Shown: positions 1 through 4,923 of the stretch, piece by piece | How the letters are laid out: every line of letters starts with the position of its first letter | Numbering within the stretch: position 1 is the first letter of the stretch | DNA from: Oscillospiraceae bacterium | GTDB lineage: Bacteria > Bacillota > Clostridia > Oscillospirales > UBA929 | NCBI GenBank assembly: GCA_009784085.1 | Contig: WRCJ01000087.1 | Coordinates: 1 to 5,691 of the forward strand | Length of the DNA: 5,691 nucleotides | Direction: 5' to 3' | The notes under the pieces: generated by a model | What the model saw: the letters and a program-made list of their open reading frames with translations, nothing else | Database searches by the model: none | What the model was told of the DNA's origin: nothing | Translations under genes and position numbers: made by a program

Positions 1-2
1 CC

Positions 3-665
3 ATCCGCCCACCACAGGCTTCCCTGGTTCCCCTCCTCTCCCCCGATCCGTATTGCGCCGCCCTGCAGGGGCTGACGTTGCGCAACATCGCCCTGCGCAT
101 GTTTGACCATTCCGGAAGGTTGCTCTATACGGATTTCGGCGAGATTTTGTTCACCCACTTTGGCCTCTCCGGCCCCATGGCCCTCAGCGCGTCGGCCTTT
201 TTGCGCGGCGGCGGGCCATGGAGGGTGCTGTTGGACCTCAAACCGGCCCTCGACGGGAAAAAACTGGATGCCAGGCTCTTGCGGGACTTTGACAGGTACC
301 GCAACCGGGATCTGCGCAACGCGCTGGGCGATCTGCTGCCCAGGACGATGATCCCCGTCGTCGTGTCGCTGTCCGGCATCCCGCCGGAGAAAAAGGTCCA
401 TGACCTGACCAAGGCCGATCGGGCGGGCCTCTTGTCCCTGTGCAAGGGCTTCCCTGTCGCCGTGACGGGGCCAGGCGACCTGCGGGACGCCGTCGTCACG
501 TCCGGCGGGGTGTCTGTGGCGGAGATAAACCCCGCCACCATGGCTTCCCGCCTGCTGGGGGGCCTGTATTTCGCGGGGGAGGTCATCGACACGGATGCGC
601 TCACCGGCGGGTTCAACCTACAGATCGCTTGGAGCACGGGCCAAGCGGCCGGCCGCAACGTATAA
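3..665 (+). CDS. NAD(P)/FAD-dependent oxidoreductase, HI0933/BaiN family (C-terminal part; 5' end outside window)
   Basis: The reading frame is open from base 3 with no convincing start, so this is the C-terminal part of a gene that begins upstream; 220 codons are visible, and family members are usually about 400 residues. The sequence shows PPQASLVPL near the left edge, then GEILFTHFGLSGP and, near the end, VTSGGVSVAEINPATM followed by GLYFAGEVIDTDALTGGFN and LQIAWSTGQAAG. These are hallmark blocks of the HI0933-like flavoprotein family; the last block is the C-terminal FAD-binding segment. The N-terminal GxGxxG dinucleotide-binding motif would lie outside the window. Known members include BaiN, linked to bile-acid metabolism in Clostridium scindens, and streptococcal aminoacetone oxidase, but the substrate of most members is unknown and none is claimed here. 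The frame ends with TAA at 663-665, 25 nt before the hutP-like gene. A TTG at 78 could be called as a start, but homology continues upstream of it. Confidence 0.93.
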   Translation: MRPPQASLVPLLSPDPYCAALQGLTLRNIALRMFDHSGRLLYTDFGEILFTHFGLSGPMALSASAFLRGGGPWRVLLDLKPALDGKKLDARLLRDFDRYRNRDLRNALGDLLPRTMIPVVVSLSGIPPEKKVHDLTKADRAGLLSLCKGFPVAVTGPGDLRDAVVTSGGVSVAEINPATMASRLLGGLYFAGEVIDTDALTGGFNLQIAWSTGQAAGRNV

Positions 666-685
666 GGGGTAACGTATAAGGGGTA
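657..685. repeat. 14-bp tandem duplication spanning a stop codon and ribosome binding site
   Basis: Two perfect head-to-tail copies of AACGTATAAGGGGT occupy 657-670 and 671-684, followed by one more matching A. The first copy supplies the last codons and TAA stop of the flavoprotein gene; the second supplies the AAGGGG upstream of the hutP-like ATG. This looks like a replication-slippage duplication that lengthened the gap by 14 nt without disturbing either reading frame. Confidence 0.9.
678..683 (+). promoter_or_regulatory. Ribosome binding site of the hutP-like gene
   Basis: AAGGGG lies 7 nt before the ATG at 691 and supports that start over the in-frame ATG at 703. An identical AAGGGG at 664-669 comes from the first repeat copy and lies 21 nt upstream, probably too far to start translation. 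Confidence 0.6.
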
Positions 686-690
686 TTGAT

Positions 691-1107
691 ATGACTGACA
701 ATATGGGCAGCAGGCTCGTCGCGGCGGCGGCCTTGGCCTTGGCCATCACACCTGACCGACTCAGCGAGAAGGCTTTGCGATCGCGGTACTCCGAGGGGGG
801 GATACAGACGGCGGCGGCGGATTTCGGCGGCGAGTTTGTCCCCTCCATCGGCAGGATCATCGAATGCGCCATCGTGTCCGCGCGCCGCGAGGGCGTCATC
901 ACGGACTTGCACCCCGAGGAGGGCGCCGTGGCCGGCGCGGCCCGCGAGGCGTTGTCCCAGATTATCAACAAGGCCATTGGCCTCAACGTGGGCGGGAAAA
1001 TTGCCGTGGCGCGCCGCGAGGATCACATCGGCGTCGCCATGTTCTTCGGCATTGGGCTGCTGCATCTGAATGAAGTGGCGGTAGGCTTGGGGCACAGGGT
1101 GGTGTAG
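691..1107 (+). CDS. HutP family RNA-binding-like protein
   Basis: This 138-residue protein matches the HutP family as found in Clostridia. HutP of Bacillus subtilis (148 residues) is a histidine- and Mg2+-dependent antiterminator that binds NAG-repeat RNA in the hut leader. Visible features are an N-terminal helical segment, DFGGEFVPSIGRIIECAIVSA (residues 44-64), the block EEGAVAGAAREALSQIINKA (76-95), VGGKIAVARRED (100-111) and FFGIGLLHLNEVAVGLGHR (118-136). Aligned on the shared EAL (86-88), the positions of the Bacillus metal-binding histidines are Gly78 and Gly82. A nearby His74 and the C-terminal His125 remain; the latter may match the Bacillus ligand-binding His138. That alignment is from memory. 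No hut genes are present: the neighbours are core genes, so a histidine-utilisation role is not supported. The gene ends 4 nt before cmk and is probably cotranscribed with it. Family assignment is fairly secure; function is unknown. Confidence 0.83.
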   Translation: MTDNMGSRLVAAAALALAITPDRLSEKALRSRYSEGGIQTAAADFGGEFVPSIGRIIECAIVSARREGVITDLHPEEGAVAGAAREALSQIINKAIGLNVGGKIAVARREDHIGVAMFFGIGLLHLNEVAVGLGHRVV

Positions 1108-1111
1108 CGGC

Positions 1112-1804
1112 ATGGTGAGTATTGCCATCGACGGGCCATCGGGCGCCGGAAAGAGCACGCTGTCCCGGCGTTTGGCCGAAACCTTGGGTTTCCTGTATGT
1201 GGATACCGGCGCGCTCTACCGGGCGCTGGGGCTGTACGCGCTGCGGCGCGGCGTTTCGCCTTCCGACCCGCGCGGCGTGCAAGAACTCCTGCCCGGGGTA
1301 GGGGTCTCGTTGGCCCATGGGCCGGGCGGGCAGCGCGTCTTTGTGAACGGCGAGGATGTGACCGACGCGATCCGTGCGCACGACGTTTCCGGCGCCGCGT
1401 CGGATATTTCGGCCCTGCCGGCGGTACGCGCCTATTTGCTCGATACGCAGAGGGCTTTTGCCAGGGCGCAGAGCGTGGTCATGGACGGGCGGGACATCGG
1501 CACGGTGGTCCTGCCCGACGCCGACCTGAAAATCTTCCTCACCGCCACCCCGGAGGACCGCGCGCGGCGGCGCCACCGGGAACTCCTCGATAAAGGTGCC
1601 TGCATCGATTATGAGACCGTGCTCCGCGATTTGAAAGTCCGCGACAGAAACGACGAAATGAGGGCTGCCGCCCCGTTGCGGCCTGCCCCGGACGCCGTTG
1701 TGCTGGATACGACCGGCAATGCTTTTGAAATGAGTTACAAGCTCCTACTGGGAGTAGTGAAAGGGAAACTGGCCTCATGTTCTACCGAGTATTCTACCGA
1801 ATAG
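1112..1804 (+). CDS. cmk: (d)CMP kinase (cytidylate kinase)
   Basis: Cytosolic nucleoside monophosphate kinase that phosphorylates CMP and dCMP with ATP, feeding CDP/dCDP to nucleic acid and CDP-lipid synthesis. The 230-residue length is usual for bacterial Cmk. The P-loop GPSGAGKST is at residues 8-16, followed by the CMP-binding segment VDTGALYRALGL, the block MDGRDIGTVVLPDADLKIFL, and the lid/C-terminal region with RARRRHRELL and RDRNDEMRAAAPLRPAPDAV. The ATG at 1112 is 4 nt after the hutP-like stop and follows AGGGTGG (1096-1102) by 9 nt; the P-loop at residue 8 fits the family. The last 28 nt overlap the plsC-like start in another frame, and the C-terminal STEYSTE arises from a 12-bp tandem duplication there. 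The next gene encodes a glycerolipid acyltransferase, whose product pathway uses CTP, but this link may be only genomic. Confidence 0.96.
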   Translation: MVSIAIDGPSGAGKSTLSRRLAETLGFLYVDTGALYRALGLYALRRGVSPSDPRGVQELLPGVGVSLAHGPGGQRVFVNGEDVTDAIRAHDVSGAASDISALPAVRAYLLDTQRAFARAQSVVMDGRDIGTVVLPDADLKIFLTATPEDRARRRHRELLDKGACIDYETVLRDLKVRDRNDEMRAAAPLRPAPDAVVLDTTGNAFEMSYKLLLGVVKGKLASCSTEYSTE

Positions 1805-2382
1805 CCTACGCGATCGCCTTTAGCGTCATCAGGCCCTTCTTCAGGTTGCGCGTCGTCGGGCGGGAAAACATCCCCGCGGGCGGCGCCGTGGTGTGCGCCA
1901 ACCACACGGCTTCCTCCGATCCCATCTTTTTGTCCTTTGCGCTGACCAGGAAGCATAAAGTCCACTTTATGGCCAAAGCGGAATTGATGAGCAACCCCTT
2001 TTCACGCACTTTCCTCAAGGGTTTGGCCGCCTTCCCCGTACGCAGGGGCGCCTCGGACATCACGGCCATCAAGCATGCCTTCCGCCTGCTCCGCGACGAA
2101 AAAAAGCTGGGCATGTTCCCCGAGGGCACCCGCGTGCATCACGATGACGAGGCGCAGGCCAAGACCGGCGCCGTCATGCTGTCCACCCGATCCGGCGCGC
2201 CGTTCCTGCCGGTTTGGATATCCCCCGGCCGTAAGCATCTCTTTTCCCGGATCGATATCGTCATCGGTTCGCCATACCGATGGGGGGAAAAAAGGGTTTC
2301 GCCCGATATTTACCACAAGATTGCCGACGAGTTGATGAAGCGCGTCTACAATTTGGGGAACAGCCATGCCTCCGCGCATTGA
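1777..2382 (+). CDS. plsC: 1-acyl-sn-glycerol-3-phosphate acyltransferase (PlsC family)
   Basis: Membrane-associated enzyme that adds the second acyl chain to lysophosphatidic acid to make phosphatidic acid. Over 201 residues it carries the four acyltransferase blocks: NHTASSD (residues 42-48, the catalytic HX4D with His43 and Asp48), FPVRRGASD (86-94), FPEGTR (114-119, glycerol-phosphate binding) and PFLPVWI (142-148). The N-terminus to about residue 25 is aromatic, basic and hydrophobic and could seat the protein on the membrane; no signal peptide is evident. AAGGGA at 1761-1766 lies 10 nt before the ATG, and the start is inside the end of cmk, suggesting translational coupling. The 3' end overlaps ispH-rpsA by 17 nt. 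The residues FYRVFYRI after Met1 are encoded by a tandem duplication. PlsC family members vary in acceptor, so the substrate is inferred from the family and from the conserved cmk-plsC-ispH order. Confidence 0.93.
   Translation: MFYRVFYRIAYAIAFSVIRPFFRLRVVGRENIPAGGAVVCANHTASSDPIFLSFALTRKHKVHFMAKAELMSNPFSRTFLKGLAAFPVRRGASDITAIKHAFRLLRDEKKLGMFPEGTRVHHDDEAQAKTGAVMLSTRSGAPFLPVWISPGRKHLFSRIDIVIGSPYRWGEKRVSPDIYHKIADELMKRVYNLGNSHASAH
1780..1803. repeat. 12-bp tandem duplication inside the cmk/plsC overlap
   Basis: TTCTACCGAGTA (1780-1791) is followed directly by TTCTACCGAATA (1792-1803), 11 of 12 bases identical. It is read in two frames: as STEYSTE at the end of Cmk and as FYRVFYRI at the start of the acyltransferase. 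Because the unit is a multiple of three, duplication kept both frames open and lengthened both proteins by four residues. Confidence 0.88.
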
Positions 2383-4855
2383 GGTCGCCCAGGACCTGGG
2401 GTTTTGCTTTGGCGTATCGTTGGCGGTTTCCCGGGCCGAGCAGGAGGCGCGGCGGGGGCGCGGGCCGGTGTCCACTTGGGGATCCCTCGTCCACAATCGG
2501 TTGGTAGCCGAATACCTGTGCAGTTTGGGCATTCAAGTGGCGTCCAGTTTATCAGATTGCCTCCCGGGGCAGACCGTCATCCTGCGCTCCCATGGGGCCT
2601 CGCCCTCCGAGCGCGCCGCGCTTTTAGCATTGGGATGCCGTATCGTTGACGCCACCTGCCCGCGCGTAGCCCAAATCCACAAGCATGTCCGCCTGCTGGA
2701 GGACGAGGGGCGGCAAGTCTACCTACTGGGCGACGCCGCGCACCCGGAAATGATCGCCACAGCCGCCCATTGCCACCGGCCCGTTATCGTGGAAAACTGC
2801 GAATCGCTCCGCGAATACTTCGATTTACACCCGGATCAGGCGGCTCGGCCGTCGGCTTTGCTGGCGCAGACCACAGCCCGCCGGGATATTTGGGAAAATT
2901 GCGTGGTATTTTTTAAAAAGTTATGTACAAATTCGAAAATAATTGATACAATATGTAATACCACCCTTTTGCGGCAGAGCGAGGCGTCACGCATGGCCGC
3001 CCGATGTGGCGCCATGGTGGTAGTGGGCGATCCGGACAGCGCGAACACGCGCGGGCTTGCGGATATTTGCCGGGCTGGTTGCCGGCGCGTCCTGTTTGTC
3101 GAGGGCGCCGCGAACTGGCCTTCTGGCTGGATGAAGAATCAAAAAAATGTTGGCTTGACGGCCGGTGCGTCCACGCCGCCGTGGGTCATCGAGGAGGTTT
3201 ACCGAATCATGGTAGAAGAAATCATGAACGAAGCGACTCTCGCGGAATCCCCCGAACCCGAAAAGGACCCTCTCCCCGTTTCCGAAGCTGCCCCGCCGCC
3301 CCTGGAGGGGGACCCGCCCCTGGAGGGAGGCCCGCCCCAGGAGGGGAACCCACCTCTGGAAGGGAATCCATCCCAGGAGGGGGATCCATCCCAGGACGAG
3401 GACGAGGTGGAGGAATCCTTCGAAGCTATGCTAGAGAAGTCCTTCAGGACAATACATACGGGAGATCGGGTTGTCGGTGTGGTTTCCGCCATCACGTCCG
3501 CCGAGGTGCATGTCGACTTGGGCGCCAAACACGCCGGCTACATCCCGTTGACAGAGCTTTCCGACGATCCGGACTACAAGGCGGAAGAGATGGTGCGCGT
3601 AGGCCAGGAAATCGAGGCCAGCGTCGTGCGCGTCAACGACGTGGAGGGCGTCATCGCCTTATCCAAGCGCCGCTTAGATTCGGTGAACAACTGGAACGAC
3701 GTGGAGAAAGCCCGGGAAAGCCACGCTGTCCTGTCGGGCATCGTGCTCGAGGAGAACAAGGGAGGCGTCGTGGTCTCGGTCAAGGGCGTGCGCGTCTTCG
3801 TGCCGGCTTCCCTGACCGGCTTGCCCAAAGACGCCCCCATGTCCACGCTGTGCAAGCAACGCGTCAAGGTCGTCGTCACGGAGGTCAACCGCGCGCGGCG
3901 TCGCGTGGTGGGTTCCATCCGCGCCGCGCAGAACGAGGAGCGCAGGGCGCTCGCCGATGCCTTGTGGAAGGACATCGAGATTGGGAAAAAATACGAAGGC
4001 ACGGTCAAATCCTTGACATCCTTCGGCAGTTTTGTGGACATCGGCGGCGTGGACGGCATGGTGCATGTATCCGAGCTTTCCTGGCGCCGCATCAAACACC
4101 CCTCGGAGGTCGTGTCGGTCGGCCAGAAGATCAACGTCTATGTCATCGGCTTCGACCCGGAGCGAAAGAAGATATCCTTGGGGTATAAGGATCCAGAAGA
4201 GAACCCGTGGCAGAAGTTCATCAACGCTTTTCATGTGGGCGACACGGCCAATGTGCGCATCGTCAAGCTGATGCCCTTCGGCGCCTTTGCCGAGGTCATC
4301 CCCGGCGTGGACGGGCTCATCCATATCGGGCAGATCACCGATCGTCGCATCGGCAAGCCGGGCGACGTGCTCACGGAAGGCCAGCAGACAGACGTGAAGA
4401 TCACCGCCATCGATTACGAGAAAAAGAAGATATCGTTGTCCATCAGCGCGCTGATGGGGCCCAGCCTGCCCAGCGAAGAGGCGCAGGCCCGCGACGCCCA
4501 CCTACCGGACAGGGTTGTCGCCGTGGCCTCCGCTGACGATGACGACGATGATGTTGATGATGTTGATGATGTTGACAATGTTGAAGATGCTAACGACGAT
4601 GACGACGATGACGATATCATCGACGCCGCCTTAGATGCCCCCGTCGCCCCCGTCGCCCCCGAGGCCACCGTCGCCCCCGCCGCCGAGGAAGGCGCTGAAG
4701 AAGTCGCCACCGCCGAGGAAGGCGACGAAGAAAGCGCCGCCCCCGTTGCCGAAGAAGGCATCGAGGAAGGCGCTGAAAAAGTCGCCAAGGCCAAAGGAAG
4801 CGACGAGGCCAGCCTCGCGGGGACGACGAAGAAACGTAAAAAACTGGTTCCGTAG
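2366..4855 (+). CDS. ispH-rpsA: Bifunctional 4-hydroxy-3-methylbut-2-enyl diphosphate reductase / 30S ribosomal protein S1 fusion
   Basis: One 829-residue frame joins two proteins. Residues 1 to about 283 are IspH (LytB), the [4Fe-4S] enzyme that reduces HMBPP to IPP and DMAPP in the MEP pathway. The cluster cysteines are Cys14 (GFCFGV), Cys98 (DATCP) and Cys197 (ICNTT); substrate-site residues are His43 (LVHNR), His76 (RSHG), His126 and Glu128 (HPE), Thr169/170 (QTT), Ser225 and Asn227 (DSANT) and Ser269 (TAGAST). All expected catalytic residues are present. A Pro/Glu/Gly repeat linker (311-346) leads to four S1 RNA-binding domains at about 366-436, 452-520, 540-607 and 624-692. Domains 3 (FGSFVDIGGVDGMVHVSELSW) and 4 are the most canonical, domain 2 the least. 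Four domains is normal for Bacillota; E. coli S1 has six. Residues 693-829 form a low-complexity acidic tail ending in KKRKK. The start at 2366 lies in the plsC end, 7 nt after GGGG (2355-2358). The fusion is known in Clostridia and Negativicutes. A strong internal ribosome binding site at the junction may also give free S1. Confidence 0.96.
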   Translation: MPPRIEVAQDLGFCFGVSLAVSRAEQEARRGRGPVSTWGSLVHNRLVAEYLCSLGIQVASSLSDCLPGQTVILRSHGASPSERAALLALGCRIVDATCPRVAQIHKHVRLLEDEGRQVYLLGDAAHPEMIATAAHCHRPVIVENCESLREYFDLHPDQAARPSALLAQTTARRDIWENCVVFFKKLCTNSKIIDTICNTTLLRQSEASRMAARCGAMVVVGDPDSANTRGLADICRAGCRRVLFVEGAANWPSGWMKNQKNVGLTAGASTPPWVIEEVYRIMVEEIMNEATLAESPEPEKDPLPVSEAAPPPLEGDPPLEGGPPQEGNPPLEGNPSQEGDPSQDEDEVEESFEAMLEKSFRTIHTGDRVVGVVSAITSAEVHVDLGAKHAGYIPLTELSDDPDYKAEEMVRVGQEIEASVVRVNDVEGVIALSKRRLDSVNNWNDVEKARESHAVLSGIVLEENKGGVVVSVKGVRVFVPASLTGLPKDAPMSTLCKQRVKVVVTEVNRARRRVVGSIRAAQNEERRALADALWKDIEIGKKYEGTVKSLTSFGSFVDIGGVDGMVHVSELSWRRIKHPSEVVSVGQKINVYVIGFDPERKKISLGYKDPEENPWQKFINAFHVGDTANVRIVKLMPFGAFAEVIPGVDGLIHIGQITDRRIGKPGDVLTEGQQTDVKITAIDYEKKKISLSISALMGPSLPSEEAQARDAHLPDRVVAVASADDDDDDVDDVDDVDNVEDANDDDDDDDIIDAALDAPVAPVAPEATVAPAAEEGAEEVATAEEGDEESAAPVAEEGIEEGAEKVAKAKGSDEASLAGTTKKRKKLVP
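2891..2960. other. AT-rich island within the IspH coding region
   Basis: I count 16 G+C in these 70 bases, against 46 in the preceding 70 and 48 in the following 70. The frame stays open and encodes residues 176 to about 198, just up to and including the third cluster cysteine (Cys197). Lys, Phe, Asn and Ile residues explain part of the AT content, but synonymous choices are AT-biased too: TTA for Leu, ATA for Ile, ACA for Thr and TGT for Cys. Confidence 0.85.
2924..2952 (+). promoter_or_regulatory. Candidate internal sigma-A-type promoter upstream of the S1 part
   Basis: In the AT-rich island, TGTACA (2924-2929, 4 of 6 matches to TTGACA) and TACAAT (2947-2952, 5 of 6 matches to TATAAT) are 17 bp apart. 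Transcription would begin near 2959, about 250 nt before the internal S1 start at 3209. AT-rich DNA gives chance matches easily, and the -35 match is weak, so this is tentative. Confidence 0.25.
3191..3211 (+). promoter_or_regulatory. Internal ribosome binding site and ATG for a possible free S1 protein
   Basis: GAGGAGG (3191-3197), the strongest Shine-Dalgarno match seen in the window, precedes an in-frame ATG at 3209-3211 by 11 nt. The ATG is residue 282 of the fusion, precisely where the IspH fold should end. Initiation here would give a 548-residue S1 with the repeat linker at its N-terminus. A second in-frame ATG (3224) has no comparable site. The same bases encode Glu-Glu-Val in the last IspH helix, so coding constraint could explain the match by chance. 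Confidence 0.5.
3296..3403 (+). repeat. Six-copy 18-bp tandem repeat encoding the IspH-S1 linker
   Basis: Six 18-nt units encode hexapeptides PPLEGD, PPLEGG, PPQEGN, PPLEGN, PSQEGD and PSQDED (residues 311-346). Early units are closer to each other at DNA level, and the last is the most diverged. Pro, Gly and acidic residues predict a flexible, extended spacer between the reductase and the S1 domains. Copy number is likely to vary between strains by slippage without breaking the frame. Confidence 0.9.
4535..4615 (+). repeat. Asp-rich low-complexity coding repeat (S1 tail)
   Basis: GAT/GAC runs with a 9-bp GATGTTGAT-type period encode residues 724-750, where 19 of 27 residues are Asp. Runs of six and seven Asp flank a central Asp-Asp-Val repeat. 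The segment follows the fourth S1 domain and should be disordered and strongly negative. Confidence 0.85.
4638..4680 (+). repeat. Short Ala-Pro-Val coding repeat (S1 tail)
   Basis: CCCGTCGCC-type 9-bp units encode APVAPVAPEATVAPA (about residues 758-772). This Ala/Pro-rich stretch links the Asp-rich segment to the Glu/Ala-rich end of the protein. Confidence 0.7.
4685..4792 (+). repeat. Pair of 30-bp direct repeats in the Glu/Ala-rich S1 tail
   Basis: The 30-nt segments at 4685-4714 and 4763-4792 match at 27 positions and encode EEGAEEVATA and EEGAEKVAKA. They start 78 nt (26 codons) apart, so the frame is kept. The second copy has exchanged Glu and Thr for Lys, beginning the shift from acidic to the basic C-terminus. 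Confidence 0.85.
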
Positions 4856-4860
4856 GGACC
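4838..4860 (-). terminator. Possible weak intrinsic terminator for the minus-strand kinase gene
   Basis: Read on the minus strand, GGTCCC, TAC and GGAACC (4860-4846) can form a 6-position stem with a 3-nt loop, followed after two bases by six T (4843-4838). One stem position is a C-A mismatch, so the hairpin is weak. It overlaps the last codons and stop of ispH-rpsA, where the A-run is also explained by Lys codons. Confidence 0.25.
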
Positions 4861-4896
4861 CGATTCAGCCGGACATGGACATGGTTCAGCCAGCCC

Positions 4897-4923
4897 CGGG
4901 TTCAGCCGGCCGGCGGGAACCCG
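4897..4923. terminator. GC-rich inverted repeat at the convergent gene junction
   Basis: CGGGTTC (4897-4903) and GAACCCG (4917-4923) are perfect 7-bp inverted copies around a 13-nt loop that itself contains the palindrome CCGGCCGG. It lies 42 nt after the ispH-rpsA stop and across the stop of the minus-strand gene. No T-run follows on either strand, so it is not a classic intrinsic terminator; it may still shield transcript 3' ends or act with a termination factor. Confidence 0.35.

Noticed and set aside
983..1576. Minus-strand open frame opposite hutP-like and cmk
   Set aside because: It overlaps two well-supported genes, has low-complexity Arg/Gly/Pro content and no recognised motif.
1745..1765. 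NAG-like triplets (GAG, TAG, AAG) considered as a HutP target site
   Set aside because: The triplets do not show the regular 4-nt spacing of known HutP sites and lie inside cmk; chance occurrence is likely.
3296..3403. Regular direct repeats considered as a CRISPR array
   Set aside because: The units are contiguous 18-bp copies without spacers, keep the reading frame and encode a hexapeptide linker.
3004..4188. 394-codon + strand open frame overlapping ispH-rpsA
   Set aside because: It is an alternate-frame shadow of the S1 coding region. Its translation is Arg/Gly-rich with no domain, while the overlapping frame has clear IspH and S1 motifs.
3674..4501. 275-codon antisense open frame opposite the S1 domains
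   Set aside because: GC-rich coding DNA often leaves the antisense frame open. No family motif was recognised in the His/Asp/Val-rich translation.
4535..4615. Possible frameshift or sequencing slippage in the GAT/GAC runs
   Set aside because: The frame continues through to a plausible charged tail, and similar acidic tails follow S1 domains elsewhere; no sign of a break was found.
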